From assembly GCA_028280885.1 (NCBI GenBank), contig JANQKY010000072.1:31913-95912 (forward strand): a stretch of 64,000 nt of DNA, written 5' to 3'. Made by a program: the position numbers and the translations under genes. The notes under the pieces are model-generated. The model ran no database searches, was not told the DNA's origin, and saw nothing but the letters and a program-made list of their open reading frames with translations. This DNA comes from Tepidamorphus sp. (GTDB lineage: Bacteria; Pseudomonadota; Alphaproteobacteria; Rhizobiales; Tepidamorphaceae). This document shows positions 33,547 through 41,787 of the stretch, piece after piece. Numbering within the stretch: the stretch's first letter is position 1; each line of letters starts with the position of its first letter.

Positions 33547-33574
33547 GCGGGTCGCAGCGTCGCGGGGAGGGGCC

Positions 33575-34792
33575 TCAGATCACCAGCCAGAGCCAGGCGG
33601 CGGCCACCAGCACCGACACCAGCGTCACCGGGATGCCGGTGCGCGCGAAGGTCCAGAAAGAAATCGTCAGCCCGCGCTGGCTTGCCGCGTCGACGACGAT
33701 GATGCTGGCGAGGCTGCCGACGACGATCAGGTTCGACGACAGGCCGCTGGCCACCGCCATGATCGGCCCCAGTTTCGGATCCTGAACGAAGGGCAGCAGC
33801 AGCATCACGCTCGGCACGTTGGAGACGATGTCGGAGAGGACCATCGTGCCGATAAAGATCGTCGCCGGCTGGCTCAGATCGATGCCGTGGGCCTGCAGCG
33901 CCTTGATCCAGTCCTGCGGCAGGCCGGTGGACTGGAAGGCTGCGTTGACCACGAACAGCCCGATGATCATGATCAGCAGTTCCCAGTCGACGCGGTGCAG
34001 CATCTTGTGGGAGGAAAAACTGGCATTGGCCAGCAGGATCGCGCCCGCCGACAGGGCGACGAGGTCGCGCCGCCAGTCGGTTGCGACGAAGATCACCACG
34101 ACCGCGACGACGACGATGACGCCCTTTATTGCCTCCAGCCTGTTGAAATCCCGATGCTTGGGTTTCTTCACCGCGGTGGTGACATCGAGCTGCCAGTCAT
34201 CGCGGTAGAGCCAGGCGATGACCGCCCAGACGATCGCCATCGCGGTGATCGCGGGAAGGAAGGTGACGGCGGAAAAGGCCAGGAACGATGTCTTGAAATG
34301 CTCGGCGAGCAGCATGTTCTGCGGGCTGCCCATGATGGTTGCGATCGAGCCGGCATTGCAGCTGAGCGCGAGCGCCAGCAGGAAGGGAACGGGATTGTGC
34401 TTGCGCTCGATGCAATAGCCCAGCAGCACGGGGGCGAGCGCGACGGCGACGACATCGTTGGTCAACAGCGCCGACATTGCCCCGCACAGGGCGACCACCA
34501 CGGCCAGCAGCGCCTGCGGGCCGATCGCCAGCGCCTGCGCCCGGTCGGAAATCGCCGAATAGACGCCTGACAGATCGAAATTCGCCGAAACGATCATCAG
34601 GCCGAACAAGAGGCCGATGGTGGCGAAATCGATCGATTTCATCGCCTCGGCCTCATTCAGCGCGCCGGAAGCGACCAGCGCGACCGCGCCGATCAGCGCG
34701 ATCGAGGCCCGGTTCACCTTGAGACCCGGCAGCGAGCCGATGATCATGCCGAAATAAACGATTGCGAACGTCGCGACGATAAAAGCGGTCAT
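33575..34792 (-). CDS. SLC13/ArsB-type anion permease
   Basis: Encodes 405 residues with about 11 hydrophobic helices. The repeated motifs LTNDVVAVALAP and MVLSDIVSNVPSVMLLLPF are the paired helix-hairpin and Asn-x-Asp-type sites of the ion transporter superfamily (CitMHS, ArsB, SLC13). Substrate could be citrate, dicarboxylate, arsenite or another anion; no ars or cit gene is adjacent. Convergent with the porin gene, 28 nt apart. Confidence 0.85.
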   Translation of the reverse strand: MTAFIVATFAIVYFGMIIGSLPGLKVNRASIALIGAVALVASGALNEAEAMKSIDFATIGLLFGLMIVSANFDLSGVYSAISDRAQALAIGPQALLAVVVALCGAMSALLTNDVVAVALAPVLLGYCIERKHNPVPFLLALALSCNAGSIATIMGSPQNMLLAEHFKTSFLAFSAVTFLPAITAMAIVWAVIAWLYRDDWQLDVTTAVKKPKHRDFNRLEAIKGVIVVVAVVVIFVATDWRRDLVALSAGAILLANASFSSHKMLHRVDWELLIMIIGLFVVNAAFQSTGLPQDWIKALQAHGIDLSQPATIFIGTMVLSDIVSNVPSVMLLLPFVQDPKLGPIMAVASGLSSNLIVVGSLASIIVVDAASQRGLTISFWTFARTGIPVTLVSVLVAAAWLWLVI

Positions 34793-34939
34793 CGCCTACA
34801 GCCTTGGCCAAGGGCGGTCAGGATGCAAGCCTGTTGGTCCGTGCTTATATCGGGTGCTTGCTCGCCGGGCTGGCGGTGCCTATAGAAAGTAGCGCTGGAG
34901 TCGCCGTCGGATACCGATTGGTATCGGCGGGTTCGGCAT

Positions 34940-35029
34940 GGATGGGTGGCCGAGTGGTTGAAGGCACCGGTCTTGAAAACCGGCAGGCGGGTAACCGTCT
35001 CGTGGGTTCGAATCCCACCCCATCCGCCA
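34940..35029 (+). tRNA. tRNA-Ser (anticodon TGA)
   Basis: This 90-nt class II tRNA has acceptor arms GGATGGG and CCCATCC followed by G and an encoded CCA. The D-arm region is GGCCGAGTGGTT. The anticodon loop CTTGAAA gives anticodon TGA (UCA codons). A long variable arm and the T-loop GGTTCGAATCC are present. Confidence 0.97.
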
Positions 35030-35126
35030 TTTGACCTATCTCGCGGCTGTTCCTCGCTTCGCTCGGGCCTGCGACGGCTCGTCCTGAAGGCAAGGCGATG
35101 TATTCTATCCTATGCTCCAATGACAG

Positions 35127-35149
35127 CCCCCCGAAGGGAAGGGGGGTTT
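35127..35149 (+). terminator. Intrinsic terminator-like hairpin downstream of tRNA-Ser
   Basis: A stem of six C (35127-35132) and six G (35141-35146) encloses an 8-nt loop and is followed by TTT. Placed about 100 nt after the tRNA and before the next gene, it fits an intrinsic terminator. Confidence 0.55.
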
Positions 35150-35202
35150 CGTTGGTCGATCACGCCGTTGCGAAAGTCCGGGTATAGTTCGAGGAGGCGC
35201 AT

Positions 35203-35721
35203 ATGTCGGACCTGCTGCAGGCGCTGCGCGCCTTTGACGGCAAGGCGATATCCACATTGACGGAAACCCGCGCGCGGTTTGGCGGGCGTGCCGACTTTCT
35301 CGGTGAGCTTGCCGCGCTCATCGGGTCTCAGGAGGGGGCCGTTTCCGACGGCGCGACCTGGTTGATCAAGAACTGCGCGGAGAGCGGCGACGTCCCCGGG
35401 CCCGCCGAGCTTGCCGCGATCGTTGCGCGGCTCGATGCGGTGTCCACATGGGCGGCCGCGCTTCATCTGTGCCAGACGGCCGCGTTCTTCGCCTTCACGC
35501 CCGATCAAGCGCGAGACTTCGCCGAATGGGCGGCCCGGTATTGCGAGCATGAGCGGCCTTTCCTGCGCGCCTGGTCGATGAATGCGCTGCAACACGCCGC
35601 CGGATGCGCACCCGACCTCGCGCCGCTTGCCGAGGCGGCTCTGCTTGCCGCGGAGCAGGACAAGGCGGCCTCGGTGCGCGCCCGCGCCCGCAAGGTCAGG
35701 GCGGCTGCGGCAAAGCGATAG
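35203..35721 (+). CDS. Small alpha-helical repeat (HEAT-like) protein
   Basis: Encodes 172 residues with strong GAGGAGG ribosome binding site before the ATG. The sequence is a chain of short helices rich in Ala and Leu (LAALIGSQEG, WLIKNCAESG, AEWAARYCEHE, WSMNALQHAA), suggesting four or so HEAT-like repeats. No signal peptide. Helix pairs of this sort often act as adaptors, but no partner is evident. It stands alone between tRNA-Ser and the HupE cluster. Confidence 0.78.
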   Translation: MSDLLQALRAFDGKAISTLTETRARFGGRADFLGELAALIGSQEGAVSDGATWLIKNCAESGDVPGPAELAAIVARLDAVSTWAAALHLCQTAAFFAFTPDQARDFAEWAARYCEHERPFLRAWSMNALQHAAGCAPDLAPLAEAALLAAEQDKAASVRARARKVRAAAAKR

Positions 35722-35772
35722 GTCGCCTGACGATCTCGCCGCCTTGCGGTCTCATGGAGACCGAACACCGGA

Positions 35773-36270
35773 ATGCCTTGCATGGAACCGGTTGGTGCCT
35801 TAAATCCGCGCGACTGCCTTTCTAAGGACATGCGGCCCGATCGGTCGGGGCCCCCGATCGGCACGGGCCAACGCACGGGATCGCAGCGCTTGGATACGCA
35901 GTTCATCAAGTCGGAACTACGGCATGCCGCCTGCAAGGCAGCCGTTCTGGCGATCATCTTCGCGATGCTCGCAGCACCGGTCGCACTGATGCTGACCCAC
36001 GATTTCACGTCGCTTGATATCTCGGAGACCGTGGACCCGGTTGAGGACGGAGAGGCGGATGGGCATGACCATGACGCGCCCGAAAGCGAGCAGCATGGCG
36101 GCTCGCATGGCAGCCATGGCCCGGCGGATCACGACCACCAGTTCCATGCCCTGATCGGTCCTCCGGCGGGCGCCGTGACGCCGCACGCCGATGCCGCCCG
36201 GTCCACTGTTCGCGACCGGTTTCGCCACCTGACGCCGGAGGGCCCGAGGCGCCCGCCACGCCTTACCTGA
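35773..36270 (+). CDS. Histidine-rich membrane-anchored small protein
   Basis: Up to 165 residues; an internal ATG at 35830 or a TTG near 35890 are alternative starts. One hydrophobic helix (KAAVLAIIFAMLAAPVALML) is followed by an acidic and histidine-rich stretch holding HDHD, HGGSHGSHG and DHDHQFH. That pattern suggests periplasmic binding of divalent metal. It lies 61 nt upstream of hupE, and the third gene of the group also carries a His cluster. Start and exact length are uncertain. Confidence 0.62.
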   Translation: MPCMEPVGALNPRDCLSKDMRPDRSGPPIGTGQRTGSQRLDTQFIKSELRHAACKAAVLAIIFAMLAAPVALMLTHDFTSLDISETVDPVEDGEADGHDHDAPESEQHGGSHGSHGPADHDHQFHALIGPPAGAVTPHADAARSTVRDRFRHLTPEGPRRPPRLT

Positions 36271-36331
36271 ACAGACACCGGAACCGGGCCGCACGGCCTT
36301 ATCACCCGACTGTTCAGACAAGGACGACTTC

Positions 36332-37084
36332 ATGACATCTCTACCGGCCGCGCCGGGCGGGCGGGGGAGCGGCGCGCGATGCGCGCTGACCCTCCTGCTT
36401 GCCGCTGCGCTCTCGATTGCCGTCGCCGAGGCGGCGCTTGCCCATGCCGTGACGCTCGGCGACAAGGGCTATATCCAGGAGGTCTCCGGACCGCATCTCA
36501 TCGCGTTCCTCTATCTCGGCGCCAAGCACATGGTGACGGGATACGACCATATCCTGTTCCTGTTCGGCGTGATCTTCTTCCTCTATGGGATGAAGCAGAT
36601 CGCGACCTATGTCTCGCTGTTTGCGATCGGCCATTCGACCACGATGCTGCTCGGCGTCTGGCTCGATTTCGGCATCTCCAGCTATGTCATCGACGCGATC
36701 ATCGGCTTCTCGGTGGTCTACAAGGCGCTCGACAATCTGGGCGCCTTCCGGCTCTGGTTCGGCGTTCAGCCCTCGACCAAGCTCGCGACGCTGCTGTTCG
36801 GCTATCTGCACGGCTTCGGCCTCGCCTCCAGGATCATCAACTACGACATCTCGCCCGACGGGCTGTGGCCCAATCTGCTGGCCTTCAGCGTCGGCGTCGA
36901 GGTCGGCCAGTTGCTGGCGCTTGCCGCCATCCTCGTGGTGATGCGCTACTGGCGGGCGACGCCGGCCTTCGCGCGGCAGGCCTATGCCGTGAACGTTTTG
37001 ATGATGACCGCCGGTTTCGCCCTGATGGGCTTTCAGATCACCGGCTATTTCGCGGCCGCTCAAGCGGTGGGAGACCTGACATGA
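36332..37084 (+). CDS. hupE: HupE/UreJ family membrane protein
   Basis: Encodes 250 residues. A signal-like helix (residues about 18-36) ending in ALAH is followed by six helices. Family motifs are GYDHILFLFGV and FAIGHSTTMLLG, whose His and Asp are the proposed nickel/cobalt sites. HupE/UreJ proteins are thought to take up Ni or related metals. No hydrogenase or urease gene is in the window. AGGA precedes the ATG; the stop overlaps the next start in an ATGA. Confidence 0.9.
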   Translation: MTSLPAAPGGRGSGARCALTLLLAAALSIAVAEAALAHAVTLGDKGYIQEVSGPHLIAFLYLGAKHMVTGYDHILFLFGVIFFLYGMKQIATYVSLFAIGHSTTMLLGVWLDFGISSYVIDAIIGFSVVYKALDNLGAFRLWFGVQPSTKLATLLFGYLHGFGLASRIINYDISPDGLWPNLLAFSVGVEVGQLLALAAILVVMRYWRATPAFARQAYAVNVLMMTAGFALMGFQITGYFAAAQAVGDLT

Positions 37085-37923
37085 CCAACCATCCTTATGA
37101 CACTGCGGGTGCCGAGCACCTGCGCGCCGATCCGCGCCATGCCGCCGATCCCCGGTACCATCAGTACGATCATCAACACGATCATCGACATGCCGGGCCG
37201 CCGGAGGCCGGCCATATCCGCGGCGTCAATGCCACGTCGGGCGGGCTCCTGCGAGCAACGCTGGGATCGCTGGCGGCGGCGCTCGTTATCCTGATCGTGT
37301 TCTGGCTGCCGGCCGAATACGGCTTCGATCCGACCGGCATGGGCCGCATCATGGGATTGACCCAGATGGGCGAGATCAAGCAGCAGCTCTATGCGGAAGC
37401 CGCCGACGAGGACGCGGTGCTGGCAGCCCAGGCGGCGGCCGAGCGGGTCTCCGCCGATCCGGCCCTGATCGCCCGGCTCGATGCATTGGAGACCCAGATG
37501 GCGGCCATCGCGGCCGCTCTTGGCGTCGCCTCGCCGCAAACCGGGCAGCCCGACGCAGCGGCGGCGCAAGCGCCGGCACCCGTGGTCGAAGCGCCCGAAC
37601 CGGTTCTGCCGGACTGGCGCGACGAGGTCAGCTACACGCTCGCGCCGACGCAAGGGGTGGAGGTCAAGCTCGTCATGGCCGAGGGTGCTCGCGCCGAATT
37701 CGAATGGACGGCCCATGGATCGGTGCTGAACTACGACACCCATGGCGACGGCGGCGGGCGCAAGGTGACCTACGAGCAGGGGCGGGGCGAGCCCGGCCAG
37801 GCCGGGACGCTTATCGCCGATTTCGACGGCAATCACGGCTGGTTCTGGCGCAACCGCACGGACGCGCCGGTGACCTTCACCCTGCGCACGCGCGGCGAGT
37901 ACAGCCGCATGATCGCGCCCTGA
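37081..37923 (+). CDS. Membrane-anchor protein of the HupE cluster
   Basis: Encodes 280 residues from the ATG that overlaps the hupE stop. A His-rich cytoplasmic start (YHQYDHQHDHRHAG) is followed by one helix (residues about 58-78, GSLAAALVILIVFWLP), a Gln/Ala-rich coiled region and a C-terminal domain (about 175-280) with HGSVLNYDTHGDGGG and NHGWFWRNRTDAPVTFTL. It resembles proteins often annotated as transmembrane anchor next to hupE. Probable role is metal handling together with HupE; unproven. Confidence 0.78.
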   Translation: MTNHPYDTAGAEHLRADPRHAADPRYHQYDHQHDHRHAGPPEAGHIRGVNATSGGLLRATLGSLAAALVILIVFWLPAEYGFDPTGMGRIMGLTQMGEIKQQLYAEAADEDAVLAAQAAAERVSADPALIARLDALETQMAAIAAALGVASPQTGQPDAAAAQAPAPVVEAPEPVLPDWRDEVSYTLAPTQGVEVKLVMAEGARAEFEWTAHGSVLNYDTHGDGGGRKVTYEQGRGEPGQAGTLIADFDGNHGWFWRNRTDAPVTFTLRTRGEYSRMIAP

Positions 37924-37981
37924 CGCGAGCTGGCGCGCCGGCCGGATCCGGTCGGCGCGGCCCCTGATTGTCATCGCCGCC

Positions 37982-38025
37982 TTGACAGGCAAGCCGTTCC
38001 GATAAAACTTAACTCACCAGTTAAG
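37982..38025 (+). promoter_or_regulatory. Promoter and palindromic operator of the NicX-like operon
   Basis: A consensus -35 TTGACA (37982-37987) is followed by GATAAAAC about 15 nt downstream. A perfect inverted repeat CTTAACT - CACC - AGTTAAG (38008-38025) overlaps the expected -10/+1 region. GGAG lies 6 nt before the ATG at 38041. The arrangement suits repression by the TetR protein encoded at the end of the operon. Confidence 0.6.
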
Positions 38026-38040
38026 AAATCGGAGCGCCAG

Positions 38041-39090
38041 ATGCTGCAGGAGCGGATTGAGGGCAAGTGGCTCGACTGCTTTCGCCGGGTCTTTCGGTTG
38101 AACGGGATCGGCCAGCGGACCACGGTCGCGCTCGTCTATGAGACCCAGTCGCGCCCGGTGCTGGCGCATCTGAGCGAGCTGGCGCTTTACGATCTCGGCG
38201 CCGATTTCTGCATGATCAAGATGCCGACGCCGCCGCAGACCGCGCCGGTGCCGGTCAAGGGCACCGGCACCTCGCTTGCCATTCAGCACAATCGCGCCGC
38301 GATTACGGCGATGAAGGCGTGCGAGGTCATCGTCGACTGCACGGTCGAGGGCATGATCCATTCGCCGGAATGGCCTGAGATCGAGGCCGCCGGCGCGCGC
38401 ATTCTCGTCGTCACCAACGAGCATCCGGAAATCCTGGAGCGCACCGAGCCCTTTGCCGAGCTCGGGCCGAAGGTCGATCTGGGCATCGAGATGCTGCGGG
38501 CGGCCTCCGAAATGCGCGTGACGTCGCAGGCCGGCACCGATCTTGTCGTCGATCTCCGCGATGCGCCCTGCGGCGGGACGGCCGGCTTCGGCACGGCGCC
38601 GGGCCATGTCGCCCACTGGCCGGGCGGCCTGTGCCTGGCCTTTCCCGGACCCGGCACCGTCAACGGCCGGATCGTCATGGATGTCGGCGACATGAACCTG
38701 ACCTTCAAGACCTATCTGACCGGCCGGATCGACATCACGGTCAAGGACGATTTCGTCACGGACATCCGGGGCGACGGCCTCGATGCGATCCAGTTCCGCG
38801 ACTACATGGCCGCCTGGGAGGACCGCGAAGCCTACGGCCTGTCGCATGTCGGCTGGGGCATGAACCCGCGGGCCCGCTGGGTTTCCGGCGCGCTCTATGA
38901 CAAGCGCGACATGCAGGCCGTGGAGTTCCGCGCCTTTGCCGGCAATTTCCTGTGGTCGACCGGCGCGAACCAGTATGCCGGGCGCTTCACCGAAGGCCAT
39001 TTCGACCTGCCGATGCGCAACTGCACGATCACCCTCGACAACACCGCGGTGGTGAAGGAGGGCGTCCTGCAGGGCGACCTCGCGCTTTAA
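38041..39090 (+). CDS. NicX-like 2,5-dihydroxypyridine 5,6-dioxygenase family protein
   Basis: Encodes 349 residues, the length of NicX (about 350). The C-terminal half closely matches my recollection of NicX: FRDYM, YGLSHVGWGMNPRARW, FAGNFLWSTGAN and GHFDLPMRNC. H320 and D322 are at the places of the NicX metal ligands H318 and D320. The family is built on the M29 aminopeptidase fold, but NicX cleaves the pyridine ring to N-formylmaleamate. Here the operon also has a hydrolase and a flavoprotein, which suits a ring-cleavage pathway for an N-heterocycle. Exact substrate unknown. Confidence 0.8.
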   Translation: MLQERIEGKWLDCFRRVFRLNGIGQRTTVALVYETQSRPVLAHLSELALYDLGADFCMIKMPTPPQTAPVPVKGTGTSLAIQHNRAAITAMKACEVIVDCTVEGMIHSPEWPEIEAAGARILVVTNEHPEILERTEPFAELGPKVDLGIEMLRAASEMRVTSQAGTDLVVDLRDAPCGGTAGFGTAPGHVAHWPGGLCLAFPGPGTVNGRIVMDVGDMNLTFKTYLTGRIDITVKDDFVTDIRGDGLDAIQFRDYMAAWEDREAYGLSHVGWGMNPRARWVSGALYDKRDMQAVEFRAFAGNFLWSTGANQYAGRFTEGHFDLPMRNCTITLDNTAVVKEGVLQGDLAL

Positions 39091-39135
39091 GCCGACAACA
39101 CCTTAAGACCGATACCGACATCCCTGGAGGCCGCC

Positions 39136-40443
39136 ATGAGCACGATTGCCGACTATTACGACCTGAGCCGGATCCGGCCCGAGGTGATCGCGGTGCTTGA
39201 CCGCATCAACGAGATGGGCCCGCGTTTCGCCGAGCGTGCCTTCGGCATCGATATCGACGCGACGTTTCCCGTCGACAGCTACCGCGATCTGGCCGCCGAG
39301 GGCTTCATGACGCTGACGGTGCCGGAAGAGTTCGGCGGACGGGGCTTTTCGCTCGGCGAATACGCCATGGTCGGCGCCGAGATCGGCAAATATTGCGGCG
39401 CAACCGCGCTGACCTTCAACATGCACAATTCCTCGATGATGTGGTCGCGGTTCATGTATGAGCTACCGAACCTGACCGACGCCGATCGCGCCGCCTTTGC
39501 CCCGTTGCGCGAGCGCCAATTCCGCCGCGCGGTCAAGGAGCAGGGGATCTATTCGCAACCGATTTCCGAGGCCGGGCAGAACTGGACCTCGAAGCCCGCC
39601 CAGACCCAGTGCCGCAAGGTCGACGGCGGCTGGAAGATCAGTGGCTTCAAGAAGTTCGCGTCGCTGGCGGGCTATTGCGACTATTACTCGATCGTCTGCA
39701 CCGAGGTGTTCGAGGGGCAGGAGCCGCGCCACGAGGACACGATGATCTTCGTCGTCCACAAGGACAGTCCGGGCCTTGAGGTGAAGGGCGACTGGGACCC
39801 GCTCGGCATGCGCGGCACGGCAAGCCGCGACCTTGTTCTGAAGGGCGTCTTCGTCACCGAGGACGACCTGATGATGCCGCGCGGCATCTTCATCAAGACG
39901 CTGCCGAACTTCCCGCATGTGATGGCGACGCTGTCGCCGACCTATATGGGGCTCGCCCAGGGCGCCTATGACTTCACCGTCGCTTATCTGCGCGGCGAGG
40001 TGCCCGGCCAGCCGCCGGCCGACCGGCGCATGTTCTCAACCAAGCGGATAGCGGTCGCGAAGATGTATGCCAGGCTCGCCCCGGTCCGGGCGCTGTGGTG
40101 GCAGGTGTTCATGGAGGCCGACGGCTTTCCCACCAAGGCGCAGGTGCTGCGGCTTTACGCGGCCCAGTACAACGTCATGGAGGCGGTCCAGGAGATCGCC
40201 GCGCTGGCGATCCGCACCTGCGGCGGCCAGTCGATGCTGAAGACGCTGCCGCTGGAACGGTTCTATCGCGACAGCCGCTGCGGGGCGCTGATGCTGCCCT
40301 ATACGTCGGAGATCATGGAGGACTACATGTCGGTGCTGTCGCTGTATGACCTCGACGAACTGGACGAGGCGCCGGGCGATGAATTCGGCGCGCGCACCTC
40401 GCTGTGGCGGGGCGAGCAGGCCGCGCTGCTGGCGGCCGAATAG
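39136..40443 (+). CDS. Acyl-CoA dehydrogenase-like flavoprotein
   Basis: Encodes 435 residues with the three-part acyl-CoA dehydrogenase fold. There is a helical N-terminus (LTVPEEFGGRGFSLGEYAMVGAEIG), a beta domain (WKISGFKKFASLAGYCDYY, DPLGMRGTASRDL) and a helical C-terminus (IRTCGGQSMLKTLPLERFYRDSRC). FAD binding is expected. Because the neighbours act on rings rather than acyl-CoAs, it could be a flavin monooxygenase of the same superfamily. It starts 45 nt after the dioxygenase; an RBS-like GGAGG lies upstream. Confidence 0.88.
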   Translation: MSTIADYYDLSRIRPEVIAVLDRINEMGPRFAERAFGIDIDATFPVDSYRDLAAEGFMTLTVPEEFGGRGFSLGEYAMVGAEIGKYCGATALTFNMHNSSMMWSRFMYELPNLTDADRAAFAPLRERQFRRAVKEQGIYSQPISEAGQNWTSKPAQTQCRKVDGGWKISGFKKFASLAGYCDYYSIVCTEVFEGQEPRHEDTMIFVVHKDSPGLEVKGDWDPLGMRGTASRDLVLKGVFVTEDDLMMPRGIFIKTLPNFPHVMATLSPTYMGLAQGAYDFTVAYLRGEVPGQPPADRRMFSTKRIAVAKMYARLAPVRALWWQVFMEADGFPTKAQVLRLYAAQYNVMEAVQEIAALAIRTCGGQSMLKTLPLERFYRDSRCGALMLPYTSEIMEDYMSVLSLYDLDELDEAPGDEFGARTSLWRGEQAALLAAE

Positions 40444-40452
40444 GGTGCGCCC

Positions 40453-41787
40453 GTGCCGCTGAAAACCATCGCCTGCTCGGCGACGAGCCCGCGGAAGCCG
40501 GATGTGATCTGGGCCCTGGTGCGCGACTTCTGCGCGCCATGGCATCCCGCCGTCGAGACCATGCGGCGCGAAATCGATGCTCACGGCGGACTGGTGCGGG
40601 CGTTCACGGTCGAGGGCGAGGACGCCGTCTATCGCGAGCGGCTGACCTGGGTCAGCGACAGCCTCCGGACCATGGCCTATACCCATCTCGAGGGCATTGC
40701 CGGGGTCGAGGCCTATGACGGGCAACTGCGCGTTAGCGGGACGGAGGACGGCGGCAGCGTGATCGAAATGACCGCTCGTGTGCAGGCACCGTCGCCGCGT
40801 GCCGACGAGATCGCGCGCGGCACCGAGGCGATCTTCGATGCAGGACTTGCCGAAATCGTATCGCTTGCCGGGCGCGCGGAGGCTCCGCTTGCGGAGACGG
40901 CCCCGCCGCATGCCAGCATGCCGCATGCGAGCATGGGGGTCGAGACGGTGATCCTTCCCGGCCCCCCGCGCCTTGCCCTCTCGGTGACGCCGAAGCGGCC
41001 CGGATTGCCGACGGGGAACGACACGCTCTGCGTGTTTCTGCACGGGATCGGCGGCAACCGGGACAACTGGCAGCGTCAGCTCGAAACGGTCGGCCCGGTC
41101 TGCCGGGCAGCCGCGCTCGATCTTCGCGGCTATGGCGACAGCGCGCTCGGGGCGGCGCAGTCGACGGTCGACGACTATTGCGACGACATCCTGCGCGTCC
41201 GCGCGGCGCTTGGCGCGCGCAAGCTGATCCTGTGCGGGCTTTCCTATGGCGCCTGGATCGCGACCTCGTTTGCCATGCGCCATCCAGACGCGCTTGCGGG
41301 CCTTGTCCTGTCCGGCGGCTGCACCGGCATGTCGGAGGCGAACGCGGAAGAGCGCGAGGCGTTTCGATCGAGCCGCGAGCAGCCGCTGGACCAAGGATTG
41401 TCGCCTAGGGACTTCGCGCCCGGTGTTGTCGATGTGATCGCCGGTCCGCAAGCAAGTGAAGCCGTGCGTGAGGACCTGCTGGCTTCGATGGGCCAGATCA
41501 GCGTCGATACCTATCGTGATGCTTTAGAGTGTTTTACCAATCCTCTGGAGAAATTTGATTTTTCAAGGATAGATATGCCAACTCTGTTGGTCACCGGGGA
41601 GTTCGATCGGCTCGCCCCGCCAACGGAAATCCGGTCGGTCGCCGAGCGGATCCGGGAGGATTCGCCACGTCCGGATGTCCGGTTCGAAGTCATCGAAGGG
41701 GTAGGGCATGTCTGCAACCTGGAGGCCCCTGGCCGCTACGACCGCCTGCTGCTTGACGTCATCGACCGCTTCGCGGCGCCCGCCTGA
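40453..41787 (+). CDS. SRPBCC - alpha/beta hydrolase fusion protein
   Basis: Encodes 444 residues from a GTG at 40453, 9 nt after the flavoprotein stop. Residues about 1-145 form an SRPBCC (polyketide cyclase/lipid-transport-like) domain. A linker with a doubled HASM motif follows (about 155-162). Residues about 195-444 form an alpha/beta hydrolase with nucleophile S264 (GLSYG), acid Asp in GEFDRLAPP and His in GVGHVCNLE. NicD, the N-formylmaleamate deformylase, is also an alpha/beta hydrolase, so this half may do the next step after the NicX-like enzyme. A short AT-rich patch lies at 41520-41580. Confidence 0.86.
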   Translation: MPLKTIACSATSPRKPDVIWALVRDFCAPWHPAVETMRREIDAHGGLVRAFTVEGEDAVYRERLTWVSDSLRTMAYTHLEGIAGVEAYDGQLRVSGTEDGGSVIEMTARVQAPSPRADEIARGTEAIFDAGLAEIVSLAGRAEAPLAETAPPHASMPHASMGVETVILPGPPRLALSVTPKRPGLPTGNDTLCVFLHGIGGNRDNWQRQLETVGPVCRAAALDLRGYGDSALGAAQSTVDDYCDDILRVRAALGARKLILCGLSYGAWIATSFAMRHPDALAGLVLSGGCTGMSEANAEEREAFRSSREQPLDQGLSPRDFAPGVVDVIAGPQASEAVREDLLASMGQISVDTYRDALECFTNPLEKFDFSRIDMPTLLVTGEFDRLAPPTEIRSVAERIREDSPRPDVRFEVIEGVGHVCNLEAPGRYDRLLLDVIDRFAAPA

